64,000 nucleotides of DNA, from positions 62,001 through 126,000 of the forward strand of contig CAYQTL010000004.1 of NCBI GenBank assembly GCA_964420405.1, in the 5' to 3' direction. The translations under genes were made by a program, and so were the position numbers. The stretch comes from CAYQTL01 sp964420405 (lineage in GTDB: Bacteria; Acidobacteriota; Thermoanaerobaculia; Thermoanaerobaculales; Sulfomarinibacteraceae). This document shows positions 1 through 8,270 of the stretch, piece after piece. Below the pieces are notes generated by a model that saw only the letters and a program-made list of their open reading frames with translations, was not told the origin of the DNA and did not search any database. Within the stretch, counting starts at the first letter, position 1, and the number at the start of each line of letters is the position of its first letter.

Positions 1-1
1 C

Positions 2-268
2 CCGTACCTCTCCTCCCGCGCCGCGGCCGGACGGTGCCCGTACCTGGCCACCCGCTCCACCGCAAGCGGGTGCCCCTTCCTCGCCGCACGGGTCGTCTCC
101 GGCGACTGCCCCTTCCTCGCGAAGACCGCCTCGGAGTGCCCCGCCGTCCATGGCGCGCCGACGGCCTGTCCGCGCGGAGGCGAGACCGTGACGGAGCCGA
201 CGCCCGGCGGCGCCGTCCGCGCGGTCCATCCCGCCGCACGACCGGACACCGCCGGCGGCAGGTCCTGA
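2..268 (+). CDS. C-terminal fragment of unrecognised protein with CP[FY]LA repeats (partial, 5' end outside window)
   Basis: An open frame enters from the left edge and ends at TGA 266-268, leaving 88 residues. Codon third positions are almost all G or C, as in the clear genes here, so I take it as coding. The first half repeats a 12-residue unit starting Cys-Pro-aromatic-Leu: CPYLATRSTASG, CPFLAARVVSGD, then CPFLAKTASE, with a PYLSS copy cut by the window edge. CPAV and CPRG follow further on. Cys-Pro followed by Phe/Tyr-Leu resembles the heme regulatory motif found in aminolevulinate synthases and heme sensors, so heme binding is possible, but that is inference. The tail after the repeats is low-complexity. 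I do not recognise the family. The main domain must lie upstream. Confidence 0.6.
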   Translation, partial: PYLSSRAAAGRCPYLATRSTASGCPFLAARVVSGDCPFLAKTASECPAVHGAPTACPRGGETVTEPTPGGAVRAVHPAARPDTAGGRS

Positions 269-446
269 GGAAAGACGGCGACGAACCACGGCAAAGAGCC
301 CGGACCCGTCCCGTCAGCGGACGCTCGAGGCACGAGGCCAGGCCGATCCACGATATCGCGGGCTCCCGCGTCGACTCCCGAGGCTCCGGTCGTCCCCTCC
401 GCAGGCCCGCCGCTGCCGCTGACCCTGCCGCGGCATCGGGCACGGT

Positions 447-468
447 CGCGGACACGGACGCGGACGCG
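447..468. repeat. Short array of GGACGC/GGACAC hexamers
   Basis: Near-perfect six-base periodicity (cgcggacacggacgcggacg) lies in the gap before the sigma factor gene. The same type of array recurs at 51226-51250 and 61171-61200. It is distinct from the CCCGAT/CCCGTT family but has the same period. No gene is supported in 269-547. An arginine-rich reading frame there is a by-product of GC richness. Confidence 0.5.
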
Positions 469-507
469 GGAGGCGGCGATCGCGGGCGCCGGCCGACCCG
501 CCGATGG

Positions 508-513
508 TAGAAT
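508..513 (+). promoter_or_regulatory. Candidate -10 box (TAGAAT) for the ECF sigma factor gene
   Basis: TAGAAT is an AT island in GC-rich DNA, 34 bases before the ATG at 548. It would give a leader of about 28 bases with a weak AAAGG Shine-Dalgarno. No convincing -35 box is visible. Confidence 0.4.
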
Positions 514-547
514 CGAGACTCAGAATCTTGAAAGGCGGGCCCGCACG

Positions 548-1144
548 ATGAGCGAACGACCACCGCACGAGGTGACGATGCTGCTCGGCCGCTACCGGGA
601 GGGCGACCGCGAGGCGTTCGACCGGATCGTGCCGCTGCTGTACGACGACCTGCGGAAGGTCGCCCGACGGCAGCTGCGGCGCGGCCGGCCCGGGCAGACG
701 CTGAACACCACCGGCCTGGTGCACGAGGTGTACCTCAAGCTGTCCGACCAGTCGGGGATGCAGGCGAAGGACCGAGGCCACTTCCTCGCCATCTCGGCCC
801 GCGCCATGCGCCAGGTGATCGCCGACGCCGCCCGGCGGCGCACGGCCGAGAAGCGCGGCGGCCAGGAGGATCCGATCCCGCTCGACGAGGCGCCCCAGCT
901 CGCCGCCGACCAGGCGCGCTGGCTGCTCGACGTCGACCGCGCGCTGGAGGAGCTGGCGAAGCACCACGAGCGGATGGCGCGGGTGGTCGAGTGCCGGTTC
1001 TTCGCCGGCCTGTCGGAGGAGGAGACGGCGGCCGCCCTCGACACCTCGCTGCGCACCGTCCAACGGGACTGGATGCGCGCCCGGGCGTGGCTCAAGGAGG
1101 CTCTCGGCGACACCCCGACACCGTCGACGCCAGAGGACGGCTGA
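548..1144 (+). CDS. ECF-type sigma factor, Acidobacteria/Planctomycetes type
   Basis: A 198-residue alternative sigma factor that directs RNA polymerase to a regulon not visible here. Region 2 spans about residues 10-100 and includes LVHEVYLKL (58-66), a stretch typical of the ECF subgroup abundant in Planctomycetes and Acidobacteria. Region 4, the helix-turn-helix for the -35 element, spans about 135-188 (GLSEEETAAALDTSLRTVQR). Length fits the family. ATG 548 is preceded only by a weak AAAGG. In many genomes this subgroup sits beside a Ser/Thr kinase gene. Here the nearest kinase-like gene is the pseudokinase at 8992-11337, too far away for operon linkage. No anti-sigma gene is adjacent. The gene converges on the BLUF gene with 15 bases between. 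Confidence 0.92.
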   Translation: MSERPPHEVTMLLGRYREGDREAFDRIVPLLYDDLRKVARRQLRRGRPGQTLNTTGLVHEVYLKLSDQSGMQAKDRGHFLAISARAMRQVIADAARRRTAEKRGGQEDPIPLDEAPQLAADQARWLLDVDRALEELAKHHERMARVVECRFFAGLSEEETAAALDTSLRTVQRDWMRARAWLKEALGDTPTPSTPEDG

Positions 1145-1153
1145 CGCGGACGC

Positions 1154-1167
1154 CGGGCCTCAGCCCG
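1154..1167. terminator. Weak hairpin between convergent sigma factor and BLUF genes
   Basis: CGGGC-CTCA-GCCCG is a five-base-pair stem that overlaps the BLUF stop codon. There is no T-tract, so it is at best a weak bidirectional stop signal. Confidence 0.25.
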
Positions 1168-1582
1168 ACAGCATCTCCTGCTCGAGCACCCTCTCGATCG
1201 AGCGCACCATCGAGTCGAGCGTGCGCTGCTGGTCCACCGTCGCCTTCATCAGCGCCTTGAGCGGCAGCAGCCGGACGTGCGAGTCGGCATCGAGGTTGAC
1301 GGTCTGCATCGACCAGTTGGGAAACAACCGGTCGGCCACCTCCTCCGACCGCAGCAGCAGCACGTCCGAGTGGCGGTCGTCCTCGAGGATCGTCCGGTAC
1401 AGGCTCTCCACGCGAGCCGGCTCGCCCTCGATGATCTGGTAGAAGAGCCCGCCGGACGCCATCAGGACGCCGGTCACCCCGAGCCGGCGGTTCTTCGCCG
1501 CGGCGACGGCCCCGAGCTGGTCGATGTCCGCCGCCGTCAACGGCTGCGCGAACCGGCTGACGTAGGTGATGCGCTTGAGCAC
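1160..1582 (-). CDS. BLUF-domain blue-light sensor (short, stand-alone)
   Basis: A 140-residue flavin-binding photoreceptor. The BLUF fold fills residues 1-95 and is followed by two short helices. All key residues of the family are present: Tyr7 in LKRITYVSR, Asn31, Gln49 in LFYQIIEGE, and Trp90/Met92 in NWSM. This predicts an intact FAD pocket and photocycle. Like other short BLUF proteins it has no fused output domain and must signal through a partner. The start is GTG 1582 with a good AGGAGGGG Shine-Dalgarno. It lies 86 bases downstream of the secreted protease gene on the same strand and converges on the ECF sigma factor gene, but no link between them is shown. Confidence 0.93.
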   Translation of the reverse strand: MLKRITYVSRFAQPLTAADIDQLGAVAAAKNRRLGVTGVLMASGGLFYQIIEGEPARVESLYRTILEDDRHSDVLLLRSEEVADRLFPNWSMQTVNLDADSHVRLLPLKALMKATVDQQRTLDSMVRSIERVLEQEMLSG

Positions 1583-1668
1583 CGGTCCCCTCCTGAAGGT
1601 ACGGACCGCCCGGGCGGCAGAGCCCCCGCCCGGGCGTCGTCATGATCAGCCGACGGTCGTCGTCGGGT

Positions 1669-3606
1669 CTACTTGCAGGTCATCCCTCCCGGCCGGCCGC
1701 GGCACTTGAGCGAGCAGCAGTCCACGTCGCTGGTGCACGGCGCGTCGAGCGGCTGACAGGTCGCCGAGCACGCGGGATCGGTCTCGCAGTCCGGATCGTT
1801 GCAGTCGGCGGCGCCGTCGCAGTCGTTGTCGAGGCCGTCGGCACAGGTGTCGTTCGGCACCTCGGAGGACGGCGGGAAACCGCAGTCCTCGGAGCAGCTG
1901 CAGAGGTCCTCGCCTGGGTCGCAGGTCCCGTCGCCGCAGTAGCTGCTTCCGCTGTCGCAGTCGATGGCGCAGTTGAGCGCGTCCTCGGAGCCCTCGCAGA
2001 CCCCGTCGCCACAGCAGTACGCGGTGCCCTGCGGCGTGGTCGTGCACTGGTAGCCGCCGCTCGTGCAGCGGCTGTCGCCGCAGCCGATGCTGGTACCACA
2101 GCAGAAGCGCCCCGACGGCCTGCCGGTGGTGATTCCCGCGCAGTCGGCCGGACACGTCTGGCAGTCCTCGCCGTCGCCGGCCTCGCACAGCCCGTTGCCG
2201 CAGACCGCGCCCCCCGAGCCCGAGATGCAGTCGTTGGGGCAGTTGGTGCAGTCCTCGCCGGTCTCGCAGACACCGTCGTAGTCGCAGAGACACGCCGACG
2301 ATCCGTCGCAATCGAGGTCGTCGCAGTCAGTCGCCCCGTCACAGTCGTTGTCGATCCCGTCGTCGCACGCGGTCTCGGTGGTCGGCGGCGAGCCGCAGTC
2401 GCCCGGGCAGCTGCACGGGTCCTCGGCGCCGTTGCAGACGCCGTCACCGCAGGCGCCGAGGAAGTCGGCGATCTCCGCGTACACCAGGGTGATCGGCACC
2501 CCGCGGTTGGGGCAGTTGGCACAGTGGTGGAGTGCGATCACCTTGTGGCTGGAGGTGGCCAGGACCGGCGAGCCGGAGCTGCCCCCCTCGGTGTCGCAGT
2601 AGTACCCGACGTCGTTGTAGCCACTGCCGCTGCACGGCGGCTCGGAGGTCGAGGAGACGGTGCAGACGCCCCCTCCGTCGGCGGATGCCGAGCTGAGGAT
2701 CCCGAGCTCCTTGGCGCGACCCCCCGGATGCTGCGGGATGTAGATCTGCTCGCCGACCACGGCGGAGCGGTCGTCGATGTCGAGATGGCCGTAGGTACCG
2801 GCCGGATCGCCGCTCGTGATCTGGACCAGCGCGTAGTCGAGCGACGCGCTGTCCTGGATGAAGGTGGCCCCCGAGAACACGACCCCGTCATGGCACAGCT
2901 GGCAGTTGGAGTCGCTGCAGTTGGGCGCCTCGGACATGAACTCGTAGTCCGTGTTGAGCGCGTCGCTCGAGCTGGTGATGCAGTGCTCGTTGGTGATCAG
3001 GTGGTTGTCGGCCGACGCGAGCCAGCCGGTGCACAGGCTCGAGCCGTTGATCAGGAGCCGTGCCACCGCCCGCGCGCGGTCGTACTCGGTCGGGTACGAC
3101 GACGCGTAGCAGATCGCGTTCTCCTTGTCGTCGTCGCCGCAGATCGCCTTGGTCAGCGGCGGCAGCTCGGCGAACCCGGCCGCGTAGGCGTCGATCTCGA
3201 ACCCTCCGCGTACCCGCCGCGGGTGCCGTGGATCCCCTGTCGAGAGGATCAGCTCCATGAACAGGGTGTCTCCACGTACGTGCCGCGACCAGAAGCGTCC
3301 CGCGTCCATCTTCCCCTGGCCGGCCAGCACCGCCGCCTGCCCGCCGGCGCCGTCGGTGATGACGAGACGCTCGCCGGGCGCGAGGTCGAACCGGTCGAAG
3401 TGGACCGCGAGGTAGGTTGCCCCGGGGTGGTACAGCTCCCACAGCCATCCGCGGTCGGTCCGCACCGGGTCGACCGCGGTCGGACCCGACGAGGCGATCA
3501 CGATCGAGTGGGTCTCGCCGACCTTCAGCGGCGCCTCCGCCGCGGCGGGGACCGCGACGTGGAGCGCCGTCACTGCGAGCACGAACATCGCTGCTCTCGA
3601 CATCAT
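1669..3606 (-). CDS. Secreted trypsin-like serine protease with cysteine-rich, MopE-like C-terminal repeats
   Basis: About 645 residues. Start ATG 3606 (or the adjacent 3603) follows GAGGAGG. An N-terminal signal peptide (about 1-24) precedes a beta-sandwich-like stretch and an S1-type protease domain with His208 (TNEHC), Asp257 (SLDYALVQI) and Ser344 (EGGSSGSPV). The final ~230 residues are very Cys-rich. They contain repeated CGDGVC...CPxDC modules and two DNDCDGA segments like the putative metal-binding motif of MopE. These modules probably bind calcium or copper, or anchor and stabilise the protein outside the cell; that is inference. The fold is closer to lysyl endopeptidase-like secreted proteases than to HtrA, since no PDZ is present. 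It is divergent from sbcD. Confidence 0.9.
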   Translation of the reverse strand: MMSRAAMFVLAVTALHVAVPAAAEAPLKVGETHSIVIASSGPTAVDPVRTDRGWLWELYHPGATYLAVHFDRFDLAPGERLVITDGAGGQAAVLAGQGKMDAGRFWSRHVRGDTLFMELILSTGDPRHPRRVRGGFEIDAYAAGFAELPPLTKAICGDDDKENAICYASSYPTEYDRARAVARLLINGSSLCTGWLASADNHLITNEHCITSSSDALNTDYEFMSEAPNCSDSNCQLCHDGVVFSGATFIQDSASLDYALVQITSGDPAGTYGHLDIDDRSAVVGEQIYIPQHPGGRAKELGILSSASADGGGVCTVSSTSEPPCSGSGYNDVGYYCDTEGGSSGSPVLATSSHKVIALHHCANCPNRGVPITLVYAEIADFLGACGDGVCNGAEDPCSCPGDCGSPPTTETACDDGIDNDCDGATDCDDLDCDGSSACLCDYDGVCETGEDCTNCPNDCISGSGGAVCGNGLCEAGDGEDCQTCPADCAGITTGRPSGRFCCGTSIGCGDSRCTSGGYQCTTTPQGTAYCCGDGVCEGSEDALNCAIDCDSGSSYCGDGTCDPGEDLCSCSEDCGFPPSSEVPNDTCADGLDNDCDGAADCNDPDCETDPACSATCQPLDAPCTSDVDCCSLKCRGRPGGMTCK

Positions 3607-3767
3607 CCTGCTCCTCCTCGTGACACTTTTGGCGACCCCGCTAACCGACGGCAGCAGCCGACGCCCGCGCGACACGCCATTGGTTGTCCGACACCCATCT
3701 GACTTGCCCGACAGCGTATTCGATCGACACCCCCGTTGCAAGGGCGCGCGTCACACCCGGCCGCCTC

Positions 3768-3773
3768 TACAAT
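3768..3773 (+). promoter_or_regulatory. -10 box TACAAT, leaderless sbcD promoter
   Basis: TACAAT ends seven bases before ATG 3781 and no Shine-Dalgarno is present. Transcription would begin at or next to the start codon. An ATG at 3772 overlaps the box, so 3781 is the start. Confidence 0.6.
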
Positions 3774-3780
3774 GCGGCCG

Positions 3781-4932
3781 ATGCGACTGCTGCACACCGC
3801 CGACTGGCATCTCGGGCGGCTGTTCCACGGTCTCCACCTGACCGCCGACCAGGCCCACGTGCTCGACCAGCTGGTGGACCTGGCGCGGGACGCGGAGGTC
3901 GACGCCGTGCTGGTGGCGGGGGACGTCTTCGACCGGGCGGTGCCGCCGCCCGACGCGGTCCGTCTGCTGTCCGAGACCCTCGAGCGGCTGGTTCGCGACG
4001 TCGGCACGCGGGTGATCCTGATCGCCGGCAACCACGACAGCCCCGAGCGGCTCCAGTTCTGCTCCGGGGTGCTGTCGCAACGGGGGCTGTGGGTCGCCGG
4101 ATGGCCGTCGGTCGAGCCGACGATCGTCGAGCTGGCCGACGACGCCGGCCCGGTGCGCATCGCGGCCGTACCGTTCGTCGAGCCTCCGGTGGCGCGGGAG
4201 GTGTTCGGCGACGAGGAGCTGCGGACCCACCACGACGCCCTGGCGCGGGCGGTGGACGCCGCCCGGCAACGCCTCCCGGCCGGCGGCCGCTCGGTGCTGG
4301 TCGCCCACGCGTGGGTCGCCGGCGGGACCGCGTCCGAGTCGGAGCGTCCGCTGACGGTCGGCGGCGCCGACCTCGTGGACGCGGAGGCGCTCGCAGGCTT
4401 CGACTACGTCGCTCTCGGCCACCTGCACCGCGCGCAGCACGTCGGCGCCGACCACCTCCGCTACTCGGGCTCCCTGATGAAGTACTCGTTCTCCGAGGCC
4501 GACCACGCCACGTCGGTCGAGCTCGTGGAGCTCGGCGCCGACGGCGTCCGCACCGAGCGGATCCCGCTCCGTCCACGGCGAGACGTGCGGAGGATCGAGG
4601 GCACCTTGACGGGCCTGCTCGGGGCCGGCGCCGACGACCCCGCCCGCGACGACTACCTCGAGGCGACGCTGACCGACCCCGGCGTGGTGCGCGACCCGAT
4701 CGGCCGGCTGCGCGAGGTCTACCCCAACCTGCTGTCGGTGGTGCGGCCGACCCTCGCCCCGGTCGGCCGTGTCGGACCGTCGCTGATCGGCGAGCGCCGC
4801 ATCGACGCCGTCGGGCTGTTCGACGCGTTCTACCGCGAGCGCCGCGGCCGCCCCCTGGACGAGGACCAGCGCGCCGCGTTGCGGGACGCGGTCGAGGCGG
4901 TCGACGCGCGCGACCGCGAGGCCGTCCCGTGA
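3781..4932 (+). CDS. sbcD: Exonuclease SbcCD, nuclease subunit SbcD (Mre11-like)
   Basis: A 383-residue metallophosphoesterase nuclease of the Mre11 family. With SbcC it trims DNA ends and cleaves hairpins and palindromes. The start MRLLHTADWHLG carries the first metal ligands (Asp8, His10). Further motifs are VAGDVFDR, GNHDSP and GHLHRAQ. Length fits the family. The TGA stop overlaps the GTG start of sbcC, so the two are translationally coupled. The neighbourhood is rich in inverted repeats, which are SbcCD substrates in other bacteria, but no functional connection is shown. Confidence 0.96.
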   Translation: MRLLHTADWHLGRLFHGLHLTADQAHVLDQLVDLARDAEVDAVLVAGDVFDRAVPPPDAVRLLSETLERLVRDVGTRVILIAGNHDSPERLQFCSGVLSQRGLWVAGWPSVEPTIVELADDAGPVRIAAVPFVEPPVAREVFGDEELRTHHDALARAVDAARQRLPAGGRSVLVAHAWVAGGTASESERPLTVGGADLVDAEALAGFDYVALGHLHRAQHVGADHLRYSGSLMKYSFSEADHATSVELVELGADGVRTERIPLRPRRDVRRIEGTLTGLLGAGADDPARDDYLEATLTDPGVVRDPIGRLREVYPNLLSVVRPTLAPVGRVGPSLIGERRIDAVGLFDAFYRERRGRPLDEDQRAALRDAVEAVDARDREAVP

Positions 4933-7900
4933 GGCCTTTGAAGCTCGAGATGCGGGCGTTCGGTCCGTTCGCCGAGGCCCAGGAGATCGACTTCGGCGTC
5001 CTCGGCGGACAGACCCTGTTCCTGATCCACGGCCGCACCGGCGCCGGCAAGTCGTCGATCCTCGACGCGATCGCGTTCGCGCTGTACGGCGAGACGTCCT
5101 CCGGAGAACGGGATCCGCGCGACGTCCGCAGCCACCACGCCGGGCCCGACGACCCGACCGAGGTGGCGCTCGAGCTGGAAGCCGGTCGCGGCCGCTTCCG
5201 GGTCCGCCGCCGGCCCGAGCAGGAGCTCTCCAAGAACCGCGGCGCGGGCACCACCGTGCGCCCGCCGGAGGCCGAGCTGCACCGCTGGGACGGGGAGGCC
5301 GGCGACTGGCGCCTGGCCGCGAGCGGCGTGCGTGACGTCGGCCGCGAGGTCGAGGCCCTGCTCGGCTTCGAGGCGGCCCAGTTCCGCCAGGTCGTGGTGC
5401 TGCCCCAGGGTGAGTTCCGCCGCCTTCTGACCGCCGACTCGCGCGACCGCGAGGAGATCCTCGCGACCCTGTTCCAGACCGACCGCTTCCAGCGCATCCA
5501 GGAGGAGCTCGAGCGGCGGGCGCGGGCGCTGCGGCGCGACGCCGAGGACCGCTCCACCCGGATGCGGACGCTGCTCGACGAGCACGAGGTCGACGACGCG
5601 GCGGCGCTCGACGGACTGCTCGAGGAGCTGCGTCGGGACGTCGCCCGGCAGGAGGCGGCGATCGCCGAGGCACGGTCCGACGAGGCGAGGCTCGCCGAGG
5701 CCCGCGACCGCGCCCGGGACGCCCACGACCGGCTCGCGGCGCGCGACGCCGCCGAGCGCCACCTGGCCGAGGTCGAGACGCGGCGGGAGGCCGTCGACCG
5801 TCACCGGGCCGAGCTCGGGGCGGCCCGCCGCGCCGCCGCGGTCGACGACCTCCTCGACGACGTGGACGGCCGGCGTCGCGACGTCGCCCGGCGCACAGGC
5901 GAGCTCGAGCGGCTCACCGTCGAGCGGGATCGGGCGGTCACCGAGCGGGCGGCCGCGGCGCAGGCGCTCGCCGCCGAAGAGGGCCGTACCGACGAGCGGC
6001 GCGCCGCGGAGCGCGAGCTCGAGCGCCTCGAATCTGCCGGCGCGGCGTTCGACGTCCTCGAGCGTGCCGAGGCCGCGGCCGCGGACGCCGCCGCGGAGGT
6101 CGCACGGTCGGTCGCCCGGAGGACCGCCGCGGAGCAGGAGGTGGCCGACGCCACCGCGGCCCTCGAGGCACTCGACCGCCGCATCGCCACGGATCGCGAG
6201 CTCGCGGCCGCCGCCGAGGTCCGCCGTTTCGAGCACCGGCACCTGCGCATCGCGCTCGAGAGCGCCGGCCGTCTCCGGCGGACCACCGCCGAGCGCACCG
6301 CCGCCGCCGAGGCACTGGACGGGGCACGGAGTCGCGTGACGGACGCCGCAGCGCAAGCGGACCGTGCGCAACGACGGCTCGACGAGCTGCGGGCCGCGCG
6401 CCGCGACGCCCGCGCCGCGGCGCTCGCCCGCGAGCTCGAGGACGGCAGGCCGTGCCCGGTGTGTGGTTCCACCGACCATCCGGCGCCCGCCCATGGCGTC
6501 GACGACGTGCCCGGCGACGACGCTCTCGCCGCCGCGGAGGCGGCCCGCGACGGCGCCAGGATCGGCCTCGAGAACGCGCGACGCCGGGAAGCCGAGGCTG
6601 CCGCGGACCTCCGCGGGACGCAGGTCCGCGAGGAGGAGCTCCGGAGCGCGCTCGGCGAGCTCGCCGAGGTTCCTCCGGAGGAGCTGGAGCGGCGCGCGGC
6701 AGCGGCCGGCCGCGACCGCGAGTCCGCGGAGACGGCCGCCAGGAGGCTGCAGGAGGCGGCCGCCGAGCGGGAACACCTCGACGCCCGTCGCCTCGCCGCC
6801 CTTGCCGACGCGAAGATCGCGAGGAAGCAGGAGGCGGACGCCCGCGACGCCGCGACCCGGCGCTCGACACAGGCCGACGAGCGCCGGGCGGCGCTTCCGG
6901 AGGGGCTGCGCGACCGTGCCGCGGTCGACGACGCGGTCGCCGCGGCCCGCGCCCGTGCCGCGGCCCTCGCGACCGCCCTCGACCAGGTCCGTCGCAGGGC
7001 CGACGATGCCGGGTCGGCCGCCGGCCGGATCGAGGTGCGGGTCGCGTCGGCCGCCCACGAGCTGGAGTCGGCACACGCAGCACTCGCAACGCGGGAGGCG
7101 CAGCTCGCCGATCGCCTCTCGGAGGCCGGCTTCGCCGACGAGGACGTTCTGCGCGCCGCACGCCGGGACCGCCAGGCCCGCGCCCGGCTCGAGCGGGAGG
7201 TCACCGAGTGGGACCACGCGCTGGCCGCGGCCACCGACGCCCGCGACCGGGCGGCGGTCCGCGCCGAGGGGATCGAGCCGCCCGACGTGGAGGCCGCCGA
7301 GGCGGCGTGGACGGCGGCGAAGGCCCGTCTCGAGCAGCTCGTACGGCAGCACTCCACCGTCGCCCAGCGCGCCGGGCACGTCGGCCGCGCGGTCGAGGCG
7401 GTGGCCGGGCTCACCGCCGACCTCGAGCGGATCGACGCCGCCCACGGCGTGGTCGGGGAGCTCGCAGGGGTTGCCGGCGACCGCCACATGCCGTTCTCGC
7501 GGTTCGTGGTCGCGGCGATGCTCGACGAGGTGCTGCTCGAGGCGACCCGGCGGCTGAGCGGGATGAGCCGCGGCCGGTTCGCCCTGCGGCGCGCCGACGA
7601 GCTGCGCGACCGCCGCCGCTCGGGCGGTCTCGACCTGGTGGTCTTCGACGCCCACACCGGCAGCGAGCGGCCGGTCGCGACCCTGTCCGGCGGCGAAGGG
7701 TTCCTCGCCTCCCTCGCCCTCGCCCTCGGCCTCGCCGACGTCGTCCAGCGCCACACCGGCGGGCTCACGCTCGACACCGTGTTCGTCGACGAGGGGTTCG
7801 GGACCCTCGACCCCGAGGCCCTCGACCTCGCCTACGCCACCCTGCTCGACATCCACGCCGAGGGCCGCCTCGTCGGCGTCATCTCCCATGTCCCCGACCT

Positions 7901-7973
7901 CAGGGAGCGCATCCCCGCCCGCATCGAGGTCACCCCCGGCCAGCGCGGTTCGAAGGTGCGCGTCGTGGTCTAG
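4929..7973 (+). CDS. sbcC: Exonuclease SbcCD, ATPase subunit SbcC (Rad50-like)
   Basis: A 1014-residue SMC-like ATPase. Start GTG 4929 (MRPLKLEMRAFGPF) overlaps the sbcD stop by four bases (GTGA). Walker A GRTGAGKSS is at 35-43. A long Ala/Arg/Glu coiled coil follows, interrupted by the zinc hook CPVCGS (Cys509, Cys512). A second coiled coil leads to the ABC signature TLSGGEGF (about 918) and Walker B TVFVDEGFG (about 951). All parts needed for dimerisation and ATP-driven clamping of SbcD are present. A hairpin of hexamer repeats begins 33 bases after the stop and may end transcription. Confidence 0.96.
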   Translation: MRPLKLEMRAFGPFAEAQEIDFGVLGGQTLFLIHGRTGAGKSSILDAIAFALYGETSSGERDPRDVRSHHAGPDDPTEVALELEAGRGRFRVRRRPEQELSKNRGAGTTVRPPEAELHRWDGEAGDWRLAASGVRDVGREVEALLGFEAAQFRQVVVLPQGEFRRLLTADSRDREEILATLFQTDRFQRIQEELERRARALRRDAEDRSTRMRTLLDEHEVDDAAALDGLLEELRRDVARQEAAIAEARSDEARLAEARDRARDAHDRLAARDAAERHLAEVETRREAVDRHRAELGAARRAAAVDDLLDDVDGRRRDVARRTGELERLTVERDRAVTERAAAAQALAAEEGRTDERRAAERELERLESAGAAFDVLERAEAAAADAAAEVARSVARRTAAEQEVADATAALEALDRRIATDRELAAAAEVRRFEHRHLRIALESAGRLRRTTAERTAAAEALDGARSRVTDAAAQADRAQRRLDELRAARRDARAAALARELEDGRPCPVCGSTDHPAPAHGVDDVPGDDALAAAEAARDGARIGLENARRREAEAAADLRGTQVREEELRSALGELAEVPPEELERRAAAAGRDRESAETAARRLQEAAAEREHLDARRLAALADAKIARKQEADARDAATRRSTQADERRAALPEGLRDRAAVDDAVAAARARAAALATALDQVRRRADDAGSAAGRIEVRVASAAHELESAHAALATREAQLADRLSEAGFADEDVLRAARRDRQARARLEREVTEWDHALAAATDARDRAAVRAEGIEPPDVEAAEAAWTAAKARLEQLVRQHSTVAQRAGHVGRAVEAVAGLTADLERIDAAHGVVGELAGVAGDRHMPFSRFVVAAMLDEVLLEATRRLSGMSRGRFALRRADELRDRRRSGGLDLVVFDAHTGSERPVATLSGGEGFLASLALALGLADVVQRHTGGLTLDTVFVDEGFGTLDPEALDLAYATLLDIHAEGRLVGVISHVPDLRERIPARIEVTPGQRGSKVRVVV

Positions 7974-8005
7974 CGACCCCCTTCCGACCACCGCGACCGC
8001 GCCCT

Positions 8006-8122
8006 CCGATCCCGTCCCCGTTCCCGATCCCGTTCCCGATGTCTCCCCGTCGGCGGTGTCCCCGCGGCCGGTGCGTCCAGTCGGCGGTGGCAGGCCGGGA
8101 ACGGGATCGGGAACGGGATCGG
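8006..8122. repeat. Hexamer-repeat hairpin (CCCGAT/CCCGTT), copy 1
   Basis: The left arm 8006-8040 is a run of CCCGAT, CCCGTT and CCCGTC units. The right arm 8095-8122 is its reverse complement (GGGAAC/GGGATC units). About 54 bases separate the arms. A transcript could form a stem of roughly 21-28 pairs. It lies just after sbcC. Other copies are listed below. Confidence 0.75.
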
Positions 8123-8160
8123 CGTCGATTCGGCCGTCCCACCGCCGTCCCACCTCTCCG

Positions 8161-8242
8161 GATACCCCCCAGGGTATCGGCGGACCACCGCCGGGTATCC
8201 GCCATCCGGCACCGGTCGCCGCGGACGGGCACGCCCCTTGCG
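8161..8242 (+). promoter_or_regulatory. Sigma-54 promoter with upstream activator sites
   Basis: GGGCACGCCCCTTGCG (8227-8242) matches the -24/-12 consensus TGGCACGNNNNTTGCW: GG at 8228-8229, ten bases, GC at 8240-8241. Upstream lie GATACCC (8161-8167) and inverted GGGTATC (8172-8178), with another GGGTATC at 8193-8199, exactly 21 bases from the previous one. Such phased sites 50-90 bases before the start point are what a sigma-54 enhancer-binding protein would use. It drives the gene starting at 8271. Confidence 0.65.
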
Positions 8243-8270
8243 GAGGGAACCCGTTCGAGGAGGTGAGCAG

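Noticed and set aside
34..510. Long plus-strand open frame rich in Arg and Pro at the left end
   Set aside because: Composition is typical of the wrong frame in GC-rich DNA. The frame starting at base 2 has the coding signature instead.
3725..3740. Sigma-54-like match with TTGCA before sbcD
   Set aside because: The essential GG of the -24 element is missing. The TACAAT box closer to the gene explains transcription better.
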